Shown here piece by piece: positions 23,064 through 35,170 of a stretch of 64,000 bases of DNA. A program made the translations under genes and the position numbers. The notes beneath the pieces were generated by a model. It saw nothing but the letters and a program-made list of their open reading frames with translations. It did not search any database and was not told the origin of the DNA. Within the stretch, counting starts at the first letter, position 1. Each line of letters starts with the position of its first letter. Source of the DNA: Gyromitra esculenta (taxonomy: Eukaryota > Ascomycota > Pezizomycetes > Pezizales > Discinaceae); NCBI GenBank assembly GCA_038503075.1, contig JBCAML010000014.1:1550001-1614000 (forward strand), read 5' to 3'.

Positions 23064-24591
23064 ATGTCGTTAGCCACTACTTCGTCCTCGTCATCCTATA
23101 GCTATTCTCCTCGAATCCTTATTGTCGGGGCGGCCTACGGCGGTCTTTCAACCGCCGTGAATCTGCTGAACCTCTGCGATGGGAAACCGCAGCTTAGATC
23201 CCCCGTGCAGCTGCCGGAAGTAAGGCCGCCGAAATCAACACCTTTAATCACGATCCTGGACGAAAGGGATGGAATATGTATGTTCTCTGCCAACCCTTTC
23301 CTGGATTATAATTTAGATAACTACATGTATTCTAATATCGAGCTACAATACATACAGTCCATACGATGGGAGCCCCGCTCGCACATACGTCGAGGGGCTT
23401 CATAGAGAAAGCATGGATGAATTTCGGCGATGTTGCAGCATTGAAGCGTCCAAACGTTCGTATCCTGCAGGGCACTGCCACAAGTATGGACATTGAGGAA
23501 AAGACTGTTACCTTCAAGAGCTCTTCACCTCAGCATGAAGCGACTAGCGTTGAGTATGATTACCTCGTTGTTGCTACGGGCTCTCGGAGAGCTTGGCCTA
23601 TCGCTCCGAGATCATTGGACAAAAAGGGATACGTGCGAGATGCCAAGGAACATATCGGAAACATAGAGAGCGCAGACGGAGGCGTTGTAATTGTAGGAGG
23701 GGGTGAGTGTGCTATGTCCTAGTCTTGGATGAGTGTGAGTTGATATAACAAAATCTTAACGAGTGATGTGGTTCCAGGTGCTGTTGGTGTCGAAGTGGCA
23801 TCCGAGATCAAACTGATCTTCCCTGCAAAGAAAGTCACCTTAGTTCATTCGCGAGGAAAGCTTCTGTCCTCGGAGCCACTTCCCGAGGATTTCAAAGACA
23901 AGGCTTTGGAGCTCCTGCGCCAGGCAGGCGTGGACGTGCTACTTAACAGTCGAGTTACCAGCGACGAGAAGACGAGCGATGGTATTTTCAAAGTTGTTCT
24001 CTCCAGCGGACGGGAGATATCTGCTGGGAAAGTGATATACTCCACTTCGAAGCACTCTCCAAGGACAGAATTTCTACCTCGAGCGATGCTGGATGAGGAC
24101 GGGTACGTCAAGGTGTCAAATACGTAAGTGCAGAATCTCACCCGCAAGACATTCCATTCCTGGCACATATCTAACCACAGACAGACAGAATGGGATTTGC
24201 ATCCGACAGAACGGGGAGTCCATCGCACTTTGCGGTCGGTGACATTACCGCCTGGCCAGGAATCAAGCGTGTTGGGTCCGCTCTCATCATGGGCCAATTC
24301 GTAGCAACAAACATTATCCAGACGCTTGTTGCAGCAGAGGACGATACACGTCCTAATCTCTCAGAACTCCCTGTTTTCCCCGCCATGATGGCTCTAGCTA
24401 TAGCAAAAGAGGCGCTCGCGTACCAACCGCCCGTGGGGACTTCCTGGGGTGAAGAATTGATGCAGTCTCAGTTTGGGGCTGATATGGGGCTGTCAGGCAT
24501 GGTTCCTGAGGTTTATCCCCCACTCTATTGTGTGAGGCTAATTGGGCTTGAACTTAGTTTGTTGGGGTTATTTGGGGATCCCCTTAGTTGA
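23064..24591 (+). CDS. AIF/AMID-like FAD-dependent pyridine nucleotide oxidoreductase
   Basis: A flavoprotein of the FSP1/AIFM2-like (AMID) group, which oxidises NAD(P)H and passes electrons to quinones or other acceptors. Exons are 23064..23277, 23358..23702, 23778..24123 and 24189..24591, giving 435 aa. The FAD-binding Rossmann motif is ILIVGAAYGGLS near the start; DYLVVATGSRRAWP marks the end of the FAD domain; VVIVGGGAVGVEVASEI is the NAD-binding fold; HFAVGDITAWPG is the C-terminal FAD-contact motif. The final 30 residues are atypical, so a last small intron or a drifted tail is possible. An in-frame upstream ATG at 23001 would add MFRSCLFKTSHKYFQYPLVQK, a basic stretch that could be a mitochondrial targeting signal. 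Intron 1 holds a TACATGTA. The exact acceptor is not readable. Confidence 0.87.
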
Positions 24592-27500
24592 TTAAAATTG
24601 TTTATAGTTGCGGAGGTGCAGTCTGTAGGGGTGTCGGGACTCGGGAGGGGGGCGAGAACGTGGGTGAACAGGGGGAATAAGAGACACTACGGGGCGATAT
24701 GTGTGGATGTTGTTTTGCCTGTTCCGGTTTGTAGCCCGCTCTAGGAAAAAAGAGCCCAATATTGCGATTGTATCGAGATACTCTATATTATTTCAGTACT
24801 TTACATACAGGTCTCGTCGCAAACTGAACTCTGGAGCTCTACTTACAGAAAAATCTAGGTCTAGCTCAAGACTGTGCAAACCAAATCATCCAGTTGCCTC
24901 GTCTACCAAGATGCTCGCGAGGCAATTTTAGAGCCTCCAGTCTGAAGTTTATCTCGGCCAAGAATCTTGTCCGTGTCTCTTATTCCCGTTAAATATTAGC
25001 GTAAATGAATTTTACTACTTACTGTTAAATACTAGGGCTAGGGTTCAGTAACTTATTGGTATCCATACCTACTGCTAAGCGCTCCTCAACACCAACTACT
25101 CGGCCAGGTGTTAATTCAATACTAAAAAAGTTGCAACAGCCAAGGCCGCGCCCACCAAAAATTAATTGTAACAACAAAACGATACATATACAATACACTC
25201 AACCATCTTTCTTTTTGTTTGGCATATTTATTCAATCCTCTTAGAACATTCTCTATAAGTTGATTAGTTCCCTTTACAGGTATTATGTTCTACCGACTTT
25301 GGTGGTTGAGATTGGCCTTTCTCGGTATTTAATTAACACCCGAGCATTTCCTCGCCCCAAATAAACCTATACAAAGTCCAGGCTCCTAAATTAACCACTA
25401 TCGGGAGAATAAAAGCGAATCAGCGAAAGAAAGCTGGACTACGTAATTCACGCCCCCTTGTACGAATCTTATGCAGCATTTGGGCCAATCACACTCATCC
25501 CCATCTCTACTTCCACTCGTTGATGTTAATCTACTATATATTGTAGGACTCGAGGTGGACTTGACACTTTTAAGCCTACAATTCGAACCAAATCCTCGGC
25601 TTACGAGACACACTAATTAATCTTTTGTTCCCCTCCTCCTTCAAATACGATTATAACTCAATTTACTTATCTTTAATTCTTCACTAGGCTCCGAGTATGG
25701 AAGAGAGAGCATTTCCAGGTTTAATCCCGATATTTGTGTACACACAAAGTCCTAAAAAGGCGCATCGGCCGTTACGGGCATGAATAAGATCATGCAAACG
25801 CAATTAAGAGTTCACGAATCCATAGAAATAGTACAAACCGAGATAATTCCATCATTCACCGAAAACGAGACGCTTGAGTATGTTGTACTGGTGAAATCCC
25901 AGCCTTGTGCTGCTCGAGCGTCCTCGCCTTGTGGATCACGCTAAATGTAATACTTTTCCTGATAGCACAGTGCTATAGGTCACTAAGATGCACGTGCCGC
26001 ACCGCCTTGGTCGTGGGCGAAGAAAAACTTGCAGTTTTAAGCTGAAACCAGGAGCCAGCCTTCTCAGGATCGATACTATCCCACTACAAAACAAGTCGTA
26101 CTCAAAGTGGTGAGTTATAGAACCACTCCTGCATACAAAAACCATAAGTCGCACCTCACTATCTCGTGCAAAACTTTACTGAGACTTAGTATCCAACATA
26201 TCGAGGTGCGACCCTACTCAACGGAGGATACTAGTCGCCACTTCCTTCTACTATTCCTCAGTTACGCGCAGCCGCTAAAGATTATCCAGAAGCACACAGG
26301 TATGTGCCACTCACAAGCATATATCCAAGAAAGTCTGCGCACTTGGTAGTACCAAGTAAATGAAGTTATAGCAAGAAGCCCTATACATACACACACTAAT
26401 GATTCACTCAAACGCATTTTATTTGTTTTTATACCAGAAACCTTCAATGCAATACCAAGGGCATAATGGCGTAGCCCAGAGCGTCGCACACAAACCCCAG
26501 AGTTTTGAAACAGGCCAAACGTATAATGCTAGGGTTTATTTCCCTCTTTACCAAAACGTCCCATTCCCATAATCCATACCAGTGCTTTAGGGAGAGATCA
26601 AGAACCCTATAGTAACTCTTTACTGTCGCATCGATCTTCCACAGTAAAATCTCCCACAGATTACACCCATCTAGCTCAAACCCCTCGAGTTAGTAATCAC
26701 AAAAAATCACTCGTTTATCTATCTGCTTCAATCGTAGAGATCAAGACTTAATTGATTTGTTTGTTCAGGCTCTGCAGACTCGAATGTATAGAAAAACGCA
26801 TGCATACTAGTACACGAAGAACCCTTCAACTCCGGAGCTTCCGATCTCGTCCCCTGGGGCTACTATAGCCCGCCTCTAGTACCCAATTAGAGAACCTTTT
26901 TCCAACATCAAGTTTTAGAGTATTAGGTTTCTCATACCAATACAGCCCAAGCCAATGAGAACCCATTGGGTTAACAGTGCATGCGACCATTATCTCCCTA
27001 TATTGTTTAGATTGCTCATAGCTACTCTAGAATTCAGTGTTTTGTAAGCCTTTGCTTATTCGGCGGATATTCGGGTCATGCAGGAGCTGCTTTGGATGCC
27101 GGTCCAGCATATATGGCGGACCATAGATCCAATACAATTAGTCAGATTATCACCCATAGAAAAGACATTTTGCCCAATGCCGAAAAAGCTAGCAAGCAAG
27201 AAAGCAAGCCAATAACTATTATCAAACCCTTTTCAACATCAGTCGTAACCCCCAGAAAAAGCACAAAGCAGTGAACCCCAGCTCCTCGTATTTACCATGC
27301 AGCAGTGTATTCCACACTCTCTCATCTATAGCTAGCTATGGTCATGTTACTTCAAATATCAAGTTTCTCAACGGCACTTACACCTATTGGACAAAGCTGG
27401 TGTCTTTCAACTCCAATGCATGCATCACAACTTCGAGACGAAGCCACAAAACACATCTTTCATATATCCCTTTCAGTTTCGCATGGAATAAAGTAGACAG

Positions 27501-30194
27501 CGAAATTAACTCCCATGCCCCTTCCAATTATTCAGTCCCTTGGGCTGACGCCCTAGCACTAAAACAGGAACAACGCCAATAACTTGAACTCTCCTTCTCG
27601 GTTATTTTTTCCATATTGGAGCTTTTGCAGAGGCCCAGTCTCAACGGTAGATAAAACTGGCGGCTAGCATCGTTCAACGACTGTGGTAATCCAGTTTGTG
27701 GCCATCTAACATCAACGACATTTTAGTTACACAACTCCCGGACGATCCTTGCCAACTCCCTCTTCATACTCCGTACTCTAACTCTCTTGCTAGCGAAAAT
27801 TCGCCCTATCTATAAGCCCGCTGGCCGGAAAGAAAGGTAAATAAAAACTTGTGCATACTTTAGGTTTAACCAATATTTATGATTCGTATTGTTGGAAATA
27901 GGTATTCAATGAATATTCAAATGCGAAACCATGCCACGCACATATGCAGGCACATACACACACCGAGTGACCTTCCATGACATGCTTCAATCATCATGCA
28001 CCGTGAATCAAAAGAACGACGAGCATCTTGATCGGGAACCTAGAAGCGTTACTTCAAATCCATGACCTATGATATCGTAAGGAACTCTGACCGATATAAC
28101 GGGGGAAGCATCTCGAGAATGACCGTCACACCACATGCAACGGCCAAGCGAGCTGATTACTTACGTATGATAGATCGGATAACTATCACAATATATGATA
28201 CTGGGAGGGATACGCAATCTTTCCCCACTCCATGAGCTTCCTACCCAATGAGCCTTAGGGGCACGCGTCTGATCGATTGGCTAGAAAAACAGCGCCCATT
28301 GTCTCAAATACTTTTTTCTTGGTTGCCAAGGCATCAAAAACTCCAAATTCGTAAACCGTTTGATAGAAAACATACGATTGTGAATAATATCATAAGTACG
28401 CAGACAATTTATGAGCGGTCATTCTGATATTCACAGCAGCCTTACGCTGGTAAATATGCAGTAACACAAGTGGCTTGATCAAACCATCACCGACCATGAA
28501 GATCTCGGTGATCGGTTGCCTGTGAACTGACTCCTGGAAGAAGCGAGGCTTCTTGGGGCAGAGGGTTTCCCGAAATGTCAGTTTGAGAGCCCTGACCGAC
28601 GCGTGTTCATTCGCCCTGCTACGGCTTACAGACGATCAGTGTCCGCAATTGGTGATATCTCCCTTTTACTCATCTGCCTTGAGCTCGTCTAGACACGATT
28701 CCGAGATTTGCAGATTACGTCTGTAAGTATCGTCTTTGCACCCAGGTGGTGTGTAATCCCAACCCAAAAGCAAATATATGAGTATCACGATACTCAAGTG
28801 CAGTCAAAGCTCTAGAATGGTCTTTTCTTCTTTGAAGTGCGCCACATCGGCTGTTGAAATCCACGCCTTCTCTCCAAATTATTGCAATTGAACTCTTTGC
28901 TATCCTTGGCACTGGTTCCCAAATATCTTCGGCTGTTGCAGTTACGTTATGGCAATCACCACCATTTTACTATCATCGGTGTTATAATTGTCCGTGAAAT
29001 TTCCAAGCGGATTTAGAGTACTCCAGAGACATTAGAACCTGGCCATTGATGTAATACAGACTTCACGTTTCATGGCTGCTTAATGTATGCTGTCATGACA
29101 CTCGAGGGAAATTCCCCGCAACATGCAACGTGCGGCATCTTATTTTGTTCCTTACCGCTGAAGATTCACCAAGAAGAGGGTGGGCACAGGAGTGCTCTAG
29201 AGCAGAACTGCTATCAGACTTAAGCTTGTAGCTGCGATGGGGCTCGCTACGATGGCAGTACAGCGCATAAGACGAAGTGAGGTGCCAAGCCGACCTACAA
29301 ATCAAGTCCTAGAGGTTTCAGATTACTATGCCAGCCTCCTCTTATATGCATTCTCGACACAATCTATTAGAGAGCCTTTACCTTTTTGATTAACGTCCCT
29401 GGAAATTCCGATCTTATCGAAGTAGCGGCCTGCAACTCTCCACAATTAAAGTCCGAGCCGTGTCGCGAAAGTAGAGTACTTACAGAGTAGTACTGCACTT
29501 TCAATCCTAGGCGATGCTGAGTGGTCCCAGGTTTGAAGTACTCTACGGTTCAATCTAACGCACACACATACGAAAAAAGAAAATAGAAAAAGGGACCAGT
29601 ACTCTGCCTGCAAATGATCCAACAGCGTTGATGCGGTCTGTAACATGGGTAGTTAGCCCAGCAACTCTCAGCATGACAGGGATTTTGGAGATGCTAACTC
29701 ACAGCAGTAGCTGGTTTACAGAAGTCTCCACTCAGCCCTCAGTGCTCTCGGTGGGTCCACCACAGCAGCCTGCCAGGAGTAATATTGCGCACGCTCGTCA
29801 ACCTGGTGCCGCATCAGGATTGATTTCCATTTTCGTCTACCCCAGAGGGTGAACCCTGGGCCTCGTCCTACCCCGCCATTTCTCCACACGCGATTTTGTT
29901 GGTCGTCGGGTTCCAATGAGACATGCAGACATCATAAACAAACTAATCTGCCGTCCTGGCCGGGATAGGTATGGCATATAATCGAGTGACCGCCTTGAGC
30001 AGGCCGTCACAAAGGATACAGTAATATAAACCCTCGTCCTGTTCTTCCGGATTCTCAATCATCTTTTGCGACAAGTCGATTGAAGCCTAGCACTTCTCGA
30101 CCCCATAAAACCCTTTGTCTCCCCGTTACTCGCAGAACCATCTGCCTATTGAATCCTCTTATAGCCCCCCCACACTATTACCTTTAACCCTACG
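24592..30194. other. AT-rich gene desert
   Basis: About 5.6 kb with stops in all frames and no recognisable gene. Only short open frames (up to about 100 codons) without family motifs occur. A GCGTAAATGAATT followed by TACTACT at about 24999-25020 resembles the LINE-like 3' ends at 47.2 and 50.1 kb. A 10-bp inverted repeat, GTCGCACCTC/GAGGTGCGAC, sits at 26148-26212. The stretch looks like decayed sequence, possibly mutated transposon remains. Confidence 0.6.
30025..30030 (+). promoter_or_regulatory. TATA box of the 65-aa gene
   Basis: TATAAA about 165 bp upstream of the ATG at 30195, with a pyrimidine-rich leader between them. Confidence 0.4.
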
Positions 30195-30455
30195 ATGACA
30201 GATCGAGAATACAGCTCGGAGGCACGGAAGAATAATGATCCGCCAATTAGCCAAGTAGGAAGCGTAGGATCAAGCACTTCAGCTCCTCCTCCTCCTCCTC
30301 CTGGGTCATCTCCTCCTGGGCTTCACGTCAGTTTCCCTATCATAGTTGCTAGCCAGCTGTACAAGAGCTAACGATAATCAAAAATACAGTTTACACATCA
30401 CCCGGTACCAGCTCCAGAAGAAGTCAAGCGCTCACCAATGAAAAAATTGTACTAA
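30195..30455 (+). CDS. Small proline-rich conserved-looking protein, two exons
   Basis: Exons are 30195..30326 and 30390..30455, giving 65 aa. The intron has GTCAGT, a GCTAACG branch site and a TACAG acceptor, and joins LH to FTHHPVPAPEE in frame. The protein starts MTDREYSSEARKNNDPP, has a run of six prolines from CCT codons, a second PPG, and a basic end (KRSPMKKLY). It is hydrophilic, with no signal peptide or membrane segment. I do not recognise the family. The good splice signals, TATA box at 30025 and an uninterrupted frame in an otherwise stop-rich region support a real gene; without homologues this is not proven. Confidence 0.6.
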
Positions 30456-33400
30456 GGCCTTGGTTTATTCCCCTACTTTACCGCATATATATATAAGCTA
30501 ACAATTTCTCCAACTCTAATAGCGTTCGCTGGCTGAAATACGGTCCGATCGATTGAGCAAGGGATTTCGATTTGCAGGCCGATTTAATACCGTTCACTTC
30601 ATCGGCTATGTTTTCATTTCTTTTTTAAATTGGAATTAGGAATCAGAGGATTGGTTTTCGCGCTGCTTTGATTGGAGTCAATTTATCATTCACAATGAGG
30701 CGTAATTAGTTTTTCTTTCTTTCTTTCTTTCTATCCATGTACCATACTAGCGATTAGCAAAATGTCCTTTTCGGGAAATTACCAAAACACTTTCTCCCCC
30801 TACCGAATCGCCGTCTGCGAACCCGTTTTTTTTCTCTATTTCGCTTGCAAAATACCATGCCAGAACCAGGATGTTCGGTTGATCTTGGAGAATTAGGCAG
30901 AAATTCCGGCCTTGCACGTTTTTCTCCATGGCAAGCTAAGAAGCTTGTGATAAACGGTTTGGATCCGGGTGTGCGAGGATCAAGGATCATGGCTATATTG
31001 ATATACGTATTGGGATATCATACAGCCGGTGCCGGTTGTCGTTTCGAGTGATTCTTTTTTTTTCTTTCCCCGCAAATCGCTTCAACCCGTTCGCTTAGTA
31101 TCGTATGCCTGTCGGGGTCCTAGCACAGCATAGCATTCACACCACCAGAGAGAGGCGCCTTTTGATTGTGATATGGAACTGCGTACCCCACCCTGTCATT
31201 TTAGAGAAACAGATCGTTCTGATGGTAAGTACATGTAGTACTATAGCAGCCATGACAAGCCAATTGCAAGCAGCTGCTGAGACGTTCACACCACTCTGGC
31301 CTTTCGAAGTGGAGAAGGGATGGAGGAGATTTAGTCTGGCACCTGATCCAGTCTTGTGATTTTGCCCTGAATCCCAAAGGCCGTGCAGCGAGTACAAGGA
31401 GGGTTGAGTTTCGATCTCGAGATTCAAGTTTCAATCGTTTTGTTTTTGTGGAATACTGGTTGATGCGCCATGATTCATTTCTCACAGCTGGATATTGAAA
31501 CGGCACCAATTAGGTAATTGTAAGGATATATAGTACGTGTTCTTCCCATATCATCTCTGGCTTATCTTGTTTGCTATTGGGCGTTCTTGTGGTCCACTTT
31601 CACTCTTCCTCGGCGGCACAGGTTTTAGATTAACTGAATCATGTGCTCGGCTCGCAATATCTTTTCTCCTACCACCGCCACCACCACCAATTCTCGAAAT
31701 AGGTGCCTGTGGCTTCCGCCACGCCGTTTAATGCGCTGCATGTATGTACGCCTTCAAAGTCAGCCCAATATACCATGGGCGTTTTATAAGGGCGTCGATG
31801 ATCTGACCACTCGACTTCAGCTCACAGCGCCGTTTGAAGTTTGGTGTCTCGCCCATCCAATATAGGCCATGGGATGGTGCGGGGAGGGCGGTTACCCCAT
31901 AGATAGTTGTTTGTTCGATTAATACTGCACGCATCATATATTAGTTAAAAGCAATGCAAGACATCTGCAACTCACCAGCATAAGACTGCCCGGTCTCAGA
32001 GATCCAGCCATGCACGTCATTCGTATATACTAACTGTTAAACTCTAGGGAAAGGTCGCATCGGGTTTTCCTTAGGTGCTGGTGCATGACTCTGTGGAGTT
32101 TTTGATTTCGCCAATATATTATTTAAATTTGCTGATGTCGCGCATGTCGCTCCTGTCAAAATGATCGACATGCGCAGGCCAAAGAGTCTGTAATGAAAAT
32201 CTTCACGAGAAAAAAAACAAGATCGAGTACTGGATTACGTGGATCAGACAAGAGCGGCGATGGCATCCAGCTTGGTAATATTATCGGCCCCAAAATTCTG
32301 GTATTTTATTATTTGTGGAAATCCTTCAATTTTTCTCCACGATTCAATTAATTCTGTCGGACAAAGGGCCGTAGACCCCGGGGGCGAGGGAGATCCACAC
32401 TGTCACCTCTATAGGAATGAGTACGATAAGTTCTCTAGCTGCGACGATTCCCTAGGTAACTGTATATATAAGTCGGAATCGTAGGAAAATTTGGATCTCC
32501 GGCCCGCGACCAGTTCTACGGCTGAGGCTTAATTGAGAGTATTGGATATACTATCGTGGCAACAGTTGATGAGCGGGGTTAGAAGACTTTGGAAGCACAC
32601 CCAAACTCTATGTATTTAGAACAACATAATGCTATATCAAGCACTATATGATCGAATTTTTTTGAAGGTGCATAACTGGCGATCATGCGTAAACAAATAT
32701 GCACCGTTGACCAGGGCTGTTGGTTCATACATAGTCACTCGAAACAAGAGCGTCGGGCAAACGTAATATTACCTCCTTCACACATCTGCCGGGATTCCAG
32801 ACCAGTGCAGCGTAAGGCATTGGGATCACAATTTAACACAAGTCGTAATTTGTAGCACTGAGACAGTGTTGAAAAATGAAATCAGAAAAAAATCCCGGCC
32901 GAACTCCGAGTGACAGATATAACCGACGATGCTGGGGATCGAATAGGATCGAATGGCAACCCGAGTGACGGAAAACACGGCAAATAAGAGTCTAGAACCT
33001 AAGTTTTCTGTTATCCGGAGCGCTGGGAATCCCTCATGTGCAGTTTCTCCGTTCAGACGCGCGTTTGACTCTTGCGCTGGGTAAGGATTTCCATAGCCAC
33101 TATGCTGGATGATGTCTTTGTCCCGATAGTTTTTTGTTTCTCTTTTCGGAAACGAAAGCGTCTGCTTATTTGAATCCGCGATCATGCCCCTGTATAAAGC
33201 AGTTCACGAGAACTTCAAACTCACAAGGGTCTCCAGGGACAGAAGAACGAAATCGCCATACTTAGATATTATGTGATACCGATACACCCTTGAACCAAGC
33301 ATATTTCGCTCTGTTCCATTGATACCAGTCACCGGCGAATCGCCTCCAAGGTGACAAACATAACGCTTGCCAGGCGGGCGATGCGAGGTAATCAGGAAAA

Positions 33401-34860
33401 TAACTACAGCACACTTCTCTGGCCAAGGTTGCCCAAGGCGGCGTTGAACAAGCCTGTGATTCCCTGACGTCCGTTCCCAGGGTTGGGCGAAATTCGCACA
33501 GGGCATCGCAGATATGTTAATTCAACATGGAACTAGACAGATCTCTATACCCTTTCAGCTTGTCTTAGCAACCGTTGTTCCCATTTCCCAGGTTCCTATC
33601 GTGGTGCATCCTAGTCAAAAAGATGCATAACGGAGCAGAATCGCTGTCGTTGCAGAATATCGAACTCATTACCGTTATGATGGGATGAGATGAGATGAGC
33701 TCGAGCCCAAATCAAATGTTCTGTGCAAAGGCGTTTTGACGAAAGTCGGACCAGGGAAGACGATTGTCTCTCCCAAGCAACGTGGCAAGGGATAAACATC
33801 CTAATGATGTCGAGGATGCCCAGAACGCCATAAATGCGTTCCAGGGAATCAATCCCGCCTAGTTTCTAGCAAGTCTCTCCTCTGGTGTTGTAACCCGTAA
33901 CGAGGAAATTTAGCCGGTCGTCGGTCTCGATTTCAGCCACCAGAAAAACTGGAATTGTGCTAGAAACTGGCATGTAGAGAAGAGAGCAAGCCAATTGAAC
34001 CTGTGATAAACTTTCTCTTGGCTTGAGTGCTAGGTTCGCCCCAGTTACATGTAAGCAGTGTTGGTATAAGCCCGGAGATTCTGCTGCATACTACATGGGC
34101 AATTTGTTGCATCGGAAGTCACGAGACTGGTTTTCTAGAGTTTTATGTTTCTCCCTCGTAGAAGAGTTACAGGAGGGAAGTCAAACAAATCGGTCCTCTT
34201 CCTTTGGCCTTATGCACCAGGAACATAAACAAGCCAATTCGTCAGCAGCATCTTCATAAACCAGGCAAAAGCGGAAGGTGGAAATAGGACATCGCACGCG
34301 GATGTGGCAGGGGCTTGTTTCTCGGGCGAGAGTTAATCGCGACGGCAGGATTACATCATTGACGTCGAAGGATAAAAGGAAAGTGAGAGTCGCCAGAGGG
34401 ACCTCTGCTGATCGAGGAATCACTATGGCTAATGTTGCAGGAAAGATTCGAACAAAGACCCGTAATAAAAAAATTTCAACACCAATAACCAGCAGACGAT
34501 GGACAAACAAGCAAGCAAGATGGTTATGATATCCAAACGCGGTAGTATTAGGTATTTCCCGCACTCGTTCCTTCAAGACTTCATCCAAGACAACATACAA
34601 ATACGCGTACAGTAGTGAACAGGAAGCGAAGGAGAAAGAAAAAACATCCACCAATCTATCTCGAACCACCGCTAAAGATTAAGCTAAGACATTCGACCAT
34701 CATATCCATCGAAGAAAATTCAGTAGACACTCCTGTCCAACATACACAGAAAGAACAAAAAAATACATCCATCACTGGCTTGTCGATATTTGGTCGGTCT
34801 GATGATAATATATCTCTTACAGATGCAACGCGGGAGATGGTTGTTTATCGGGAGAGTGGT
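30456..34860. other. Intergenic, no supported gene
   Basis: About 4.4 kb. It includes a TTTC microsatellite (30710-30732) and TACATGTA at 31230-31237 and 34046-34053. The longest open frames (100-160 codons, e.g. minus strand 34181-34669) have no domain, no consistent splice partners and poor start contexts. Confidence 0.5.
30710..30732. repeat. TTTC tetranucleotide microsatellite
   Basis: Four to five tandem CTTT/TTTC units in the 3' flank of the small 65-aa gene. Confidence 0.8.
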
Positions 34861-35170
34861 TTAGTGTTTTGGTGTCAGGCCAAGCTTCTTATAGATCGCC
34901 TTCTTGCTATTGGTGGGAAGCCAAACAGGTCAGTACGAATTAACAGCGAGAAGTGATTTCGAGTCACGGGTAACATACATCTTGTCGACAACGCCATGCT
35001 TCTTAGCCATCTCCATAGCCTTCTCTTGGTTGGTCTTAGGCTGATTCACAGATTAGAGTCAGTGGTGTTGGTGTCATAGACGTTGGGAAGGCAAAACCTA
35101 CAGCTTCAGCAGCAGCAGGAGGGGCAACAACCGGATCGGGAGTGATAGGTTCAGCGGCAGGAGTAGACAT
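34861..35170 (-). CDS. Small 58-aa protein, three exons
   Basis: Exons are 35170..35102, 35040..34979 and 34906..34861, giving 58 aa. Introns begin GTAGGT and GTATGT and end TCAG and ATAG; the first carries a CTGACTCTAAT branch-like stretch, the second CTGAC. The protein begins MSTPAAEPITPDPVVAPPAA, an Ala/Pro-rich disordered arm, then has a charged helical part (TNQEKAMEMAKKHGVVDK) and ends KKAIYKKLGLTPKH. There is no signal peptide. A TATATA element lies about 150 bp upstream (35319-35327). I believe similar tiny ascomycete proteins exist but cannot name a family or function. The three exons keep one frame through two good introns, which is strong evidence for a real gene. Confidence 0.7.

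Noticed and set aside
26148..26212. Inverted repeat GTCGCACCTC / GAGGTGCGAC as a mobile element
   Set aside because: Only 10 bases long with a 45-base spacer and no wider similarity; could be chance in 64 kb.
34181..34669. 162-codon minus-strand frame
   Set aside because: No family resemblance and an overlapping frame on the other strand of similar quality; not enough to call a gene.
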